DNA of 64,000 bases from Phytophthora sp. 'mugwort' (GCA_033558025.1 JAUCEF010000007.1:9486001-9550000), one strand, 5' to 3'. Numbered from the stretch's first letter, positions 36,886 to 47,145 are shown. The notes: generated by a model not told the origin, from the sequence alone. Program-made: numbers and translations.

Positions 36886-37333
36886 TCAGTCTCACGGGTG
36901 CCACGTCGCTTTGATGCTAGCGCGCCGTGCCTCTAGGAATAGTGCAGATCCTTGCCTGCGGCTCATTCCGTCAACACGGGCACTCTTTCACCACGGTACG
37001 TAGTCTTCCCTGCTGTTCCCAGTCCGCGCACTCACACTCTACGACTCCCTATGCTACTCGTTTCCTCAACCTCTGCACTACGGCTCAGATTGGGAAGTGA
37101 GCTTCTTTCGCTCTCGGGTGTCGTCACCCGTCGCTAAATCCTTCTCTCAGGTTCCTATTCTCCACCCATATCAGTTCCCTGCGTTGCCAGCCGCTCGTTA
37201 GCTCAGCCGACCCTCTGTGGTGACCTTGTTTTTCTTTCTCGATCTTTGTCCTGCATTATGCTTCTTCACAGTGCCACAATGTGCTGCTTGCTCGAGTTCT
37301 AATTGCTGCTCTGTCCTGTTACAGTATATCGCC

Positions 37334-38481
37334 TTAGATTGTCACTTCGAACTTGGTCTCCTCTTCTACGCTGTCACTGGCAACAACTTCGTTACTGCTG
37401 TCACTTTTAGCATCGCCATTTTCGCAGGCCGGTCCCAGTAGAGAAGCAACAAATCCGGAATTCATATCAGCACCACTGCGGTTCATCTCAGTCTCCATCA
37501 CCACCACTTCCCCCTTGATGTAATTCTTCATAAAACTTACTAAAGAGTCAAACTTTCCCTCCAACGTTCCGATAAGCCTTGCGTTTTTCTTTGCGCGGTT
37601 AGACTTCACAGCGCCGCCGCGAATCCGCTTGATTTTCTCAACGCGACGCTGATGACTAGGCGGCTTTGGGGTATCCGCGCAACCTTAAGAGAAGTCATCG
37701 CTGCAGACGCACCATTGTCGTCTCCACGCTCGCTTTTTCTTTGGAGCTTGACCCGAATTGACCATCAGATAAAACACCGTTGGGTATATCAGCCTTCTCT
37801 ACAAACGACTGGTCTTCAGCCGCTTCAATCTTGGTCTTCAGCTGCGTTAATTAGCTGTGGCAGAGTACGAGCTTGTTTGCCATTTGTGCATGTACCCCCT
37901 GTTAAATGTGGAACCCACTTAGTAGAATAATGTACATATAAGCAGATTGTACACATACCGGCTACCAAGCAATACACTGTTGCGTGAACGAATCCGACAT
38001 TTCGAATATCTTGATTTTGCCCTTATCCTGAGGCTTAGACTCGATCAGGCGCCCCCAGACATCGTCGTCTAGCATGGAACATTTTCCGCATCCACACCAC
38101 CGCCACTTAAGCCAGGGTGTGCTGGTATGGGTCGTAGTCATGCATTAAACGTCCAAACTTGGCCTCGTACTGATCTGGTTAACCGAACAGAACAAACCAG
38201 CGTTAATTTCTCTTTGCAGATCTACGATGGGGTTACTTACCTTTGCCATGCTTGCGTTTGTGCATATTGTTAAGCGCATCTACTAAAGCATTCCACGCTT
38301 TGGATTTGAGTCATTTGTCTGTAGTTAGCTTACGTTAGTTGATGGTATCAGAGTACTTGTTTGTGAAGTGAAGCTCCTGGACTTCGGTCCACGTGGCTCG
38401 CTGCGCCCCTGCCTCAGCCTTGGACTTGGTACAGTTGTTTGGCTTTCCACTGTCCTTACCTCCCTTGCTCTCGGATGTCAT
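37334..38481 (-). pseudogene. Myb/SANT-like protein of Harbinger, right copy, broken
   Basis: Mirror image of the left-arm gene (32389-33536) with the same start, intron position, premature stop and frameshifts. Together with the plus-strand transposase it gives a tail-to-tail pair, which I take as the original gene order of the element. Confidence 0.75.
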
Positions 38482-38705
38482 ATTGGATGAGCTAGTCGTC
38501 CTGCTCTCATTTGCCTTAGTGTTCTTCCCGTACACTGTTCACTGCAAGACGTTGGAGAAAACCACTCTCTTTAGTGACACCTCGTTTAGTAAAATCGGGA
38601 GTCTCAGATTGAAATGACCATTTTGCAGAATTCGAGGGTCTCCCGAATTTCAAGGGGGCTACATAATTGAATTATGGGCAATAATACGATTTTACTATCA
38701 GCGTG

Positions 38706-38759
38706 TGAAGCTCATTCTGTCGTCTAAATTCACTTTTTCAAGGTATCGCGAACACGACC
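38706..38759 (-). repeat. Right terminal inverted repeat of the Harbinger element
   Basis: Read inward it starts GGTCGTGTTCGCGATACC and is followed outside by the TTA duplication at 38760-38762. It is only partly alike to the left end, in contrast to the near-identical arms. Confidence 0.7.
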
Positions 38760-39050
38760 TTATTACCCATATAATGAGACGACTCCGACCGTCGCCGCAT
38801 TTCCGACTAGCATCCGACCATATCGCAAAGCTTTATATCGCACCAAGTTGTGGAGGCTTTCGTAAAATGACATACGGCCCGTAAAAACTCCCCTCGCAAA
38901 TGATTGGCTCATTGATAGATGGCAGGCATTATTACATCTTGCAAATGAGTGGCACACGTGCAAGTTTGACTGCGCCATTTCGTCCTGCGACCTCAGTAAT
39001 CGATTAACCACCTGGGCTGGTAGAATTGAGGGGTTGTGCCCATGGCACCT

Positions 39051-40963
39051 CTAAGAGGGTTGTCGCTTCCACAAAGAACCGTGGTCGTTAATTCCCCGTC
39101 GATCTTCCAACTGATATCCCCTGTGATGTTGTTGTCCCCCCCCCACACACACCACACCACACCACCACCACCACCGATAGATTCCGTTGACGGTTCGTTT
39201 CGCGCGCGGAGGGTATGCCACGACTTTGCTTGAGGCTATCTCTCCAAGCTGGCGGACATTATTCTTGTAGCTCGGTGACGACTCGTCGAGAGCGTATTCG
39301 TCTTCAATGAAGAGCTTCATGAAGGCCACGAGGTGCTTGGCGCCCGACTTGTTGTGCTTGTTAGTACTCAGCCATCCACGCGGAACTGCCGTGTACCACG
39401 CAAACGAGGTGTCGACGAGAGGTATCGTCTTCAATCGACGTCGGTGCTTCACTGGTACGTTTTCATCTTCATCTCTAGGTCGCTTTGCTTGCTCACCGCG
39501 GTGTGCTGATGTGCTCCCTCCAGTGTTGATGTTTGTAGCTTCTAGCAAGTTAACTCGAGCCTCGAGGCGACTGTTGACCTCGATTAACCTTTTTATCAAT
39601 GCAGTCTGATGATCGAACGCAACTTTGACTTTCATGTTTCCTTCCATCAGGTCGTCCGCGGTGGTATGAGCGGAAGCAGCAGACCTCGTCAGTTGCTGTG
39701 ACCAAGCAAGCAGGTACGACGTGGTCACACAAGAGGCCTCGGAGCAGCGCTGGATCGTCGTCATCGCTCGCCCTTGCGCGTTGGTCTTCATCAGCGACGG
39801 GTAGTGGAGGATGATGATTGCTGTCAGCATGTCTCTCACAGCAGCGCAAACGTTGAAGGCCTTGTTACCCAGCGCATAACTCGCGTTGAAGAGCTTGTGG
39901 CTAACCTCCCTAATCTGTTATTGTGTTGCCGAGTCGAAGACTTCCAGCGATGGAAGAACAGAGGTTTGCTTTGGCGCCACTCCGCTCAGTACCTTCGCGA
40001 CTTGATGGTCTTCTTTCGGAGTATTGAATACGTAAAGGAAGGTTTTTTGTTCGTCGTGGTCAAGTTCCAAGGTCCGCGATCGAAGATCCACTGTGCCGTC
40101 AGCTCTGAGCACGCGTTGGCATGCTGGGCACTGCCGCGTCGAAACGAATCAGAGGTTAGCGGCTTGACTCCAGCGGGTCCAGCGACACGATCGAGCAAGC
40201 GGTTAACAAGAGCGTGGATACCAACCGTCGTCGTGTGGGCTATGCTGCTTCTTACAGACGCCTGGGAAGAACCCAGGGTACTGGTGTCCTCTAGCAGGTC
40301 CAGCAACGGGATGGGGTTGGTCATCTCAATCAGCTCAACGGGGATGCTTTTCGACTGCACTGGCAAGTGGTATTGAGGAGCGCTGCGCGCGGCGACTCCT
40401 GGGTGATCAAAGCCAGCGACGAGCGCCAGGCGGACAAGTCGCGAAGTCAGCGGGGAAGAGCGACAGTGCCTGCTCGTCGGACGTCTTCATGCGGATGAAG
40501 CGGATGAAGAACACGCCGCCAGTACCTATGGAGAGCTGCTGCTTCCGAACGAAGGTCAGGTCCGAAGCGCGGCCAAAGAGGTACCACAAGAGGCATAACA
40601 GAGCTACATCTTGGTAGTCCGAAGTGAAGCTAGACGTTGAATACAGATATCTTGTCATCTTCTTGAGATCATCTTTCATGCATGCAACCGCCTTCTTGAG
40701 AAATCCACCACTTTCGCGCTGATGTAGTGCTGCTCAAGCGTGCGCCCCATTCTCAACAGCTGTAGTGCTACAGTGCCGCCTTGGACAGGATACTCGTCCA
40801 GGAGCCAGCACTTCACCTGACGGAAGTATATAGCGACGGAGTGGCGCGACAGGTACTGCCTCCGTGCTCCTGCGTGAAATGCCAGGTACACGCCAAACTT
40901 GTCCGTCAGCGTCACTAGATACCGCCTGCGCGACTTGGTTCCGCGACGACCAAAGCCCTAACA
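39051..40963 (-). pseudogene. Crypton-like tyrosine recombinase, frameshifted
   Basis: Minus-strand pieces in order: N-terminal SAM-like domain (LTDKFGVYLAFHAGARRQYL, RHSVAIYFRQVKCWLLDEYP; 40915-40676); catalytic part with DYQDVALLCLLWYLFGRASDL, where the R of GRASD is the first catalytic arginine (40679-40407); LTSDSFRRGSAQHAN and TAQWIFDRGPWNL (40366-39986), where the usual HxxR box reads DSFRR; and FLYVFNTPKEDHQVAKVLSG with the nucleophile-type tyrosine (40112-39918). A coiled coil (LIKRLIEVNSRLEARVNLLEA) and a C-terminal domain (AWYTAVPRGWLST, VAFMKLFIEDEYAL) follow (39839-39200). The end runs into an ACC microsatellite (39139-39176). Cryptons move by recombinase rather than by a DDE enzyme. 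The 5' end is cut by the gypsy insertion at 40963. Confidence 0.82.
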
Positions 40964-41497
40964 TGTAATGATGTGGGGCGGAGGAGAAGGAGAAGGAGTT
41001 GTCGAGTAGGAAGGAAATTTGGAAGTGATTCATTTTGGGCGGTCCTTAGTTCGCTAGCGCCATATCTAAGCCGCCATGGAGGCTCTTGTGTGTCCTTTGT
41101 GCCACGCTGGATATTCTCCGCACGGTGACCAACCATTCCTCTACATCACATGCAAACCTACACGTCACACTCTATTGACTATCTGACTGGCTGGAGACTC
41201 TGGGACATTCTCTGGTTTCGTCATCATGATAATGATTGCGTGTACCATGAGTGTAGTTCACATACGTGATCCTTGGAAGATGTCGTGGTGTCGCGCGGCG
41301 CCTCCTTATGTGCAATTTATGCAAAATGTGTAAAATAAAATGTGTTATCGATGGGACTCGAACCCGTGACCTTTGCCTTGGACGATAGAAACTTTACGTC
41401 TGCACCAGACTGTGCGTATATCGATTGTGTCGGGACCAAAGGTTTTACCTTCGTAACCGATGTAAAATGTGTCGTAATTGCAAACCACATCCTTACA
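40964..41497 (-). repeat. 3' LTR of the chromodomain gypsy element
   Basis: 534 bp with TG...CA ends on the element strand (TGTAAGGATG...CATTACA). The pol stop codon lies in its first bases. It carries A/B-box-like sequence at 41397-41407 and 41355-41363. Confidence 0.95.
41355..41407 (-). promoter_or_regulatory. tRNA-like A and B boxes in the 3' LTR
   Basis: On the minus strand TGGTGCAGACG (41407-41397) fits the RNA polymerase III A-box consensus TRGYNNARNNG and GTTCGAGTC (41363-41355) fits the B-box consensus GWTCRANNC. The 33-nt spacing is tRNA-like. The surrounding AGGTCACGGGTTCGAGTCCC looks like the T arm of a tRNA, but I cannot fold a full cloverleaf with a matching acceptor stem. Whether it is active is unknown. 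Confidence 0.45.
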
Positions 41498-44400
41498 TCC
41501 TCCGGCGAGTGACTTCGAGTCGAAGCTTGTGGAACTCTTCGACGAGAACCTTCCAGTGGGAGACGTGGTTGATGTCACTTTCATATTCCCATGTTGCCTC
41601 GTGGTCTGGGTATCCGTTCCACTTGACCAACCATTGTTTCTTGCGGTTCACGATTCGGTGTTTAAGAAGTTTTTCGACGAAATACATTTCTTCACCGGTG
41701 TTCTCGTCCACGACGACCCGCGATGTTTTGGGTATTGGTCGGCTCTTGAACCGCTCGTGATCTCGGACCAAATGCGCTAAAATATCCACATTAAATGTGG
41801 GGTTCATTCTCTGCATGTTTGCGGGTAATTGGAGTTTTGCGACGTTTTCCCCGATCATTTTGACGATTTTGAATGGACCGATCTTCCTTGCTGCAAGTTT
41901 TGCACGTTTAACTTCCATGTCCTGTGCTGCGTGTCGAAGGGGAAGACGACGAGTGTCGAGCATCACCAACTCGCCCACTTTGAACGCAACGTCATTGCGC
42001 TTTTGGTCATAATAGCGTTTTTGTGACTCTTGTGCGTGCTTTAAATGCACTCTTGCTTGTTCGACGAGCTTCTGCCGATCTTCGTGGAATGTTTTCGCGA
42101 ATTCGGCAATGTCGAGTTCGGGGTTGTTAGCGCACGTAGCTAGCGCTGTTGGGAGTCCGATAGGTAGTCGCTCTTTGCGTCCCGTGTCGATTTCGAACGG
42201 CGACAGTCCCGTTGAGGCACTAGTTAGAGTTGCGTGTGCATACTCTGTCGTTGGTAATTTTTCTGACCAATCCTGGCCATGATACGAAGTCATACAACGA
42301 AGTGCGTCTTCCAGAACGAGATTCTGTCTCTCTGTCTGGCCGTCAGCCTGAGCTCGGTGCGCGGTTGTCATGTTCAATTTGATGCCCATAATTTTAGCGA
42401 GCGAACGCCAAAATTTCGATGTAAATTTCGGGTCTCGATCGCTGATGAGGACTGCGGGTATTCCATGGTGTCGCACGACATTGTCGAAAAAGATGTGGGC
42501 AGTTTTCTCTGCGTCGTCCGTTGTATTCACTGCGATGTACTTGGGACGTTTTGAGAGTTTGTCGACGACTGTTAGGATCGCATCAAATCCGTTGGATTCC
42601 GGTAAGCCGGTGATGAAGTCCATTGACACCACTTCCCAACATTCTTTGGGGATTGAAATAGGAACAAGTTTCCCATTTTTCTTGGCGTTGCTGTGTTTCC
42701 ATCTTGCACATGTTTCGCAACTTGTGACGTAGTCGTAGATGTCTTTCTCCATGTTTTTCCAGTAGTACCATTGTGCAACCCGAAGGAATGTGCGCCGTAC
42801 TCCGGGATGTGCTGCAATGGCTGCGTCGTGCAAACCCGAGATGATATTTGTGCGAAGTTGGTAGTCGTTCGGCACACAAAGTCGCAATGTCTTGTTTTGC
42901 GTGTGTAAATATACTAGCTCGTCGACTATCTCGAATTTGTTGGAGTTGATGCCTTCTTTGATATCCTTGTCGCTTTTGTAACCTTGCACAAACATTTTTT
43001 TAACGGAAGGTGCGAGTGTCATAACGCTGTGTGACACAGTCATGGCGGAGGAAATTTGAGGCAAAGACGCTCCCCCGACAATTTGCTTCGCCGTGGGTGT
43101 GGCACGAAAGCTTTCTTTATACGCAATTGCATGCCTCCTGCATTGATCCGAGCAACGATGGAACTGGATAGAGCTGACGTCGGTGGGTTGTCGCGATAAT
43201 GCGTCTGCAACCGCATTCAAACTTCCGCTAACATGATGGATCTGGAAGTTGAATTGCGCGAAAAATGTCAAATAGCGTGCTAACTTGAAGGACACTTTAG
43301 GATGGTGCAACAACCATGAGCATGCGCGGTGTCGGTGAGGAGGACAAAAGGCCGTCCGTAGAGGTAGTGACGCCATTTCTCGAGTCCTGTTTTGATCGCG
43401 AATAATTCTTTCTCGTGTGTGGGCCAATTCAGCTCGTGTGGTCCCAGCTTCTTCGAGTAGAACGCAATTGGATGGTCGTTTGTGCCATATTTTTGCGAAA
43501 GAACTCCACCAACACAGTGTCCCGACGCATCCGTGGTTACAATAAATTCGCGTTCGAAGTCGGGCAATTTAAGCACAGGCGCAATTTACAGAGCGTCTTT
43601 GAGTGCTTGAAATGCGTTGTTTTGCGATGCATGCCATTCCCATTTTGCATCTTTCTTGACTAACGCGCTCAAAGGCAGCGCTAGTGTAGCGAAGTTGCAG
43701 ATAAACCGACGGTAGTAGCCTGCAAGTCCTAGAAAGCTCTGAAGCTCTTTGGTGTTTGCTGGTGTCGTCCACTTGGCGATAGCCTCCGTCTTCTTCGTGT
43801 TGACAGCGATGCCTTGTGCGGAGACGGTGTGTCCGAGGAAGTTAACCGATTTTGCGCCAAAATGACACTTGGTAACTTGAGCGTACAATTTCTCGCGTTG
43901 CAGTACTTGGAACAGCGTCTCTAGATGCCCAGTGTGTTCGTCCATAGTCTTGGAGAAGACGCAAATGTCGTCAAGATAGACCACAATAAATGAGTATTTG
44001 CCAAACAGAACCCGCATGAGACGTGACCACACGCCCGGCATGCCTGCAAGACCCATTGGTGCAACACACCATTGATATGTCTCTGTGTGTGTGCGGAATG
44101 CGGTGTATTTGCGAGACTCACGCGATATGCGCATTTGGTGGTAACCCTGCGCGAGATCGAGCACTGAGAACACCGTAGCACCGTGCATTTTGTCGAACAG
44201 CTCTTCCATTCGCGGTAAAGGGATTCTTGGAACTATGTTTTGCGAATTAACATACCGATAGTCAATAACCCAACGAATCGGTAGTGTTGCATTCCCGGAT
44301 CGCACCCACTCCGATTGTGAAGGTTGTGTCCCTGTTTGCGGATCTTTTTTGGGAATACCAAACACATTGGACACCCAGGGAGAATCGGAGATTTCAATCC

Positions 44401-45526
44401 ATCCCTTCTTCAGCTTCTCTTCCACAAACAGGTCGAGAGCGTCTTGCTCCGTCTTGGACAACCGAAAAGGTGGACGATTGCTTGGTTTTGCGTCTGGTTT
44501 TGTTGTCAACTCGAACTCGACGCGGCGGTGAGGTGGTAACCCGTCTGGTAATGCCTTGGGGAATACTTCTTGATACGTTGCAATTAGCGACTCGATGCGT
44601 GTTGGTATAGTTGACAGTTGCGTATCGACCTGGCACACCTTGACGCGGTAGACCTCTTCGTAGCTTTGTTGTTTGAGCCTTTTTGCAAACTCCACACTGG
44701 AGACTTGTGTCGCAATTTTTATCGCAATTTGTGTTGCGGGTTGCTCGTATTGTGTGCGTTCATGTTCTTGTCGTGATATTTCTGGTCGATGGTCGGATTC
44801 GATGTCCAAACTTGGCTTAGCGGTTGGTTGAGCAGGATTCAATACACCTGGTGTGGGTTCGATTCCCAAAGGCCACCTTTTATTGTTGCCTTCCTCAAAG
44901 CTGACTTCGTGCGTCTGATAGTTGATCTGGGGATTGTACCGATGGTAAAAGGGCTTTCCCAAGATCATGTCTTGTCCATCGCCCATTTTCCACTCGATGA
45001 CGCGGATGTTGAAACTTCGACCCCCTACCTCGAGGTCCACCAATCCATGCTTGGCCTCTTGAGTCGTGGTGGTTGTGCCATCGAACCTCTTGACCTTGAT
45101 GTGTTCGGAGGTGGCCAGGTGGCCGAGTACTCCAGGCTTCACAATGTTGTCGGTGGCTCCACTGTCGAACATAACTATCACGTCGTTGCCGTTGCACTTG
45201 GCTGGGATACGCACTAACTCATGTTCCCCGTATTCCTCCTTGGAGATGGGGGTGTTGTGGTTAACTTCCACTACAGTCTCCTCTCTCGCACTTGGTGTTG
45301 GATCGACGACGAATTCCACGGTGTTGGTTTCCGTGTTGTGAGTGTCATACTCTTCGATGTCGTGAGTACCATACTCCTCGGTGTTTCCCTCCTGTTCGAA
45401 GTAATTGACCCCGTTCTGCGCCAAGGCTGATTTGCAGGGGCACCGTTGTTTTGTCTGCGTGCATCGCTGTTCTTCTTCTTGTAGCATTCGCTGATGAGAT
45501 GCCCAGTCTTCTTGCAATACGCACAA
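41493..45526 (-). pseudogene. Gypsy pol with chromodomain, one stop and one frameshift
   Basis: Makes the enzymes for copying and inserting the element. Protease: VIVMFDSGATDNIVKPG (near 45170). RT: VIDYRYVNSQNIVPRIPLP and catalytic VVYLDDICVF (near 43980). RNase H: FIVTTDASGHCVGGVLSQKYG (near 43540). Integrase: zinc-binding H-H-C-C (HDAAIAAHPG...CETCARW, about 42830-42700), then VSMDFITGLP, LISDRDPKFTSKFW and DGQTERQN giving D, D and E. Chromodomain at the end: YFVEKLLKHRIVNRKKQWLVKW and HEATWEYE (about 41690-41550), which in related elements guides insertion to modified histones. Lesions: an in-frame TAA at 43588-43586 just before RNase H, and a 1-nt shift near 43340 inside RNase H. Pol lies in another frame than gag and overlaps it, so frameshift translation is expected. 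Confidence 0.93.
41498..41508 (-). other. Polypurine tract before the 3' LTR
   Basis: On the element strand the sequence directly before TGTAAGG is purine-rich (CGGAGGA), as needed to prime plus-strand DNA synthesis. It overlaps the last codons of pol. Confidence 0.55.
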
Positions 45527-46326
45527 ACTTTCCGTGGCTGGTGTGATGGTTGCGGATTATACCGAACTTGTGCGTTGTCGATTTCCATGGGTTCCGGACC
45601 CGAATTACGCGACTGGTATGGTCGACCAAACTTCGTGTTCGTGGCGAACTGGGGAGCTTGTTGCTGATACCTTGGTTGACTTGAGAACCTTTGTGGAGGT
45701 CGCTGGTGGCAGTCATACCGTTGATTGAACGATCCGCCGAAATGAGTGCGTTCGTACTCGAGGGCAACTGCAAAGCACTCCGAGATCGTGTCGCATTGGC
45801 GGTATTCCACTTCGCGGCCTAATTGGGCGACAAGTCCACGCGTAAAGTACGTGATTTTGTCCAGTTCACTAATGTCTTTGACTTGCGTCAGCAACATTCG
45901 GAACTTGCCAATGTAGTCTTCGAGGGACTTGCATCGATTCTGACGCAACTGATATAGTTGGTCACGCAACCGACGCTGATTGTCCCGAGGCACAAACTCA
46001 TTCGTGAGTAAGTGCATGAGGTCTTGCACGTCATGGACATTGCTGCGGTTCAGCATGTACCACGCGGCTGCATTTCCTCGGAAGTTTGCGCTCATCGTGG
46101 CCACAATGCATGAGCCGTTGACTGGGTCTTCCCAGTTGATGTTTTTGGCCTCAAGGAACCGCATGACTTGGTCAAAGTATAGATCGACCGATTCTCCAAT
46201 CTCACCCGAAAAATGTGGGAGTGAGATGCCTTCGACTCGCGTTTCTTTGCGTGCGAGTTGCTCCATAAGTTGTTGCTGCCTTTCGGCGAGCTCTGTCATT
46301 TGTTTCACTAGATCGAGGGTACTCAT
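45271..46326 (-). CDS. Gag polyprotein of the chromodomain gypsy element
   Basis: 351 aa from ATG 46326. The N-terminal half is a retrotransposon gag domain (PHFSGEIGESVDLYFDQVMRF, then AAAWYMLNR and LRDQLYQLRQNRCKSLEDYI) that would build the particle. A Q/P/R-rich linker leads to one zinc knuckle, CAYCKKTGHLISEC (C-x2-C-x4-H-x4-C), for nucleic-acid binding, followed by a T/S-rich tail. The frame is intact. It overlaps the pol frame by about 250 nt. The A-rich sequence just upstream (46345-46385 on this strand) may help translation start, but that is a guess. Confidence 0.92.
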   Translation of the reverse strand: MSTLDLVKQMTELAERQQQLMEQLARKETRVEGISLPHFSGEIGESVDLYFDQVMRFLEAKNINWEDPVNGSCIVATMSANFRGNAAAWYMLNRSNVHDVQDLMHLLTNEFVPRDNQRRLRDQLYQLRQNRCKSLEDYIGKFRMLLTQVKDISELDKITYFTRGLVAQLGREVEYRQCDTISECFAVALEYERTHFGGSFNQRYDCHQRPPQRFSSQPRYQQQAPQFATNTKFGRPYQSRNSGPEPMEIDNAQVRYNPQPSHQPRKVCAYCKKTGHLISECYKKKNSDARRQNNGAPANQPWRRTGSITSNRRETPRSMVLTTSKSMTLTTRKPTPWNSSSIQHQVRERRL

Positions 46327-46438
46327 TTTCCTAATTGCCTCTTTTGTTTGAATGTTCGTTTTTTTTTTTTCTTTTGTTTTGTTTTGTTGGGGCTCTGCTA
46401 TACCAATTTGCTATACCAAAAAAAATGAGCGCTTATTA

Positions 46439-46771
46439 TTAAGCCCTATTAGAAGTTCCTGACTTGTTTCTGCGGATTTTCTTGTACGAGGTGATCTGCC
46501 GGTCCGTGAAAGCGGTGAGTAAGTCTTCGACCTGCTCGAGACGGTGATTGAGGCGATCCGTCAGTTCTTGCAGCAGGTTGCGGGCGTCCGAGTCCTTGGC
46601 GTTGGGGATTTCGTTCCGAATAAACTTGACAAGCTTTTGTTGCTTGACGAGGATGCCAAATAGGTCGTGGCGAAGCTTATCGATTTTAGCTTTGTCGCCA
46701 GGGTACTTAAGGAGATCCCCGGTACTTCTGCAAAAGCAGGCTTCCGTTTCCCGGGGTTTTCTCTTTCCCAT
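46439..46771 (-). CDS. Extra small ORF upstream of gag, 110 aa
   Basis: An intact frame between primer site and gag, on the same strand as gag and ending 112 nt before the gag ATG. From ATG 46771 it encodes MGKRKPRETEACFC followed by long charged helices (KIDKLRHDLFGILVKQQKL, LLQELTDRLNHRLEQVEDL) that look like a coiled coil, and a basic tail (SYKKIRRNKSGTSNR). Gypsy elements normally have no ORF here. The frame is also open upstream to 46999, but only from a non-ATG codon. It could be a real accessory protein, an unusual leader, or chance. I recognise no homologue. Confidence 0.5.
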   Translation of the reverse strand: MGKRKPRETEACFCRSTGDLLKYPGDKAKIDKLRHDLFGILVKQQKLVKFIRNEIPNAKDSDARNLLQELTDRLNHRLEQVEDLLTAFTDRQITSYKKIRRNKSGTSNRA

Positions 46772-47125
46772 ACGCTTGGGGTCGAGAGGGGTGACCTTGC
46801 CAACCGTCCGGACAACTGTTGCGCAACCAGCTAGTGTACGACACGCTGTAGGGAAGTTATCCTCCGTGTTAGCAATGGCGGGGCAGGCACACGGCACTAA
46901 ACCACAGACCCAAAGCTTGGAGTTCCCTATGTGATGCGCGATTGTCACCAGCAACGGCACAAACCAGTCCGAAAACCAGACAAGGATTTGTAGGAACAAG
47001 TCACCTTCTGGCTATGCCACCCAGTAACTTGTTCTATGTGCGAGGGAGACCTTCCGGCGTATGCCACCCAGTCAACCACTTCGCAGATGGGACCTCTTGA
47101 GCAGTTGCAGACCCTTCCGAGACTT

Positions 47126-47143
47126 GACCAACAAGTGCTACCA
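47126..47143 (-). other. Primer binding site of the gypsy element
   Basis: Two nt after the 5' LTR the element strand reads TGGTAGCACTTGTTGG. The leading TGG fits the CCA end of a tRNA primer. I could not identify the tRNA. Confidence 0.6.
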
Positions 47144-47145
47144 CT

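Larger units (their letters stand above)
35922..38705 (-). repeat. Right arm of the 2.78-kb palindrome
   Basis: Inverse copy of 32165-34948. The transposase reading frame runs uninterrupted across its inner edge at 35922, which suggests this junction is the original one and the left arm is the added copy. Confidence 0.95.
32090..38759. mobile_element. Palindromic PIF/Harbinger element
   Basis: A 6,670-bp element flanked by TTA on both sides (32087-32089 and 38760-38762), the TWA target duplication of PIF/Harbinger transposons. The outermost ends are diverged inverted repeats (GGTAGTGCTCGCGAT and GGTCGTGTTCGCGAT). Inside these, 32165-34948 and 35922-38705 are nearly perfect inverted copies of each other with no net length difference over 2,784 bp: matched landmarks always sum to 70,870. 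The 973-bp loop (34949-35921) is unique and carries most of a Harbinger transposase. Each arm carries a broken Myb/SANT-like gene, the usual partner protein of Harbinger transposases. All coding parts are disrupted. Confidence 0.88.

Noticed and set aside
44790..44880. tRNA-like sequence with A-box (TGGTTGAGCAG) and B-box (GTTCGATTC) matches on the plus strand
   Set aside because: It lies inside the pol coding sequence on the opposite strand and the boxes are only 21 nt apart, too close for a normal cloverleaf. Probably chance.
46772..46999. N-terminal extension of the pre-gag ORF with a membrane-like segment and cysteines
   Set aside because: It has no ATG; it would need a TTG start. The ATG at 46771 is the supportable start.
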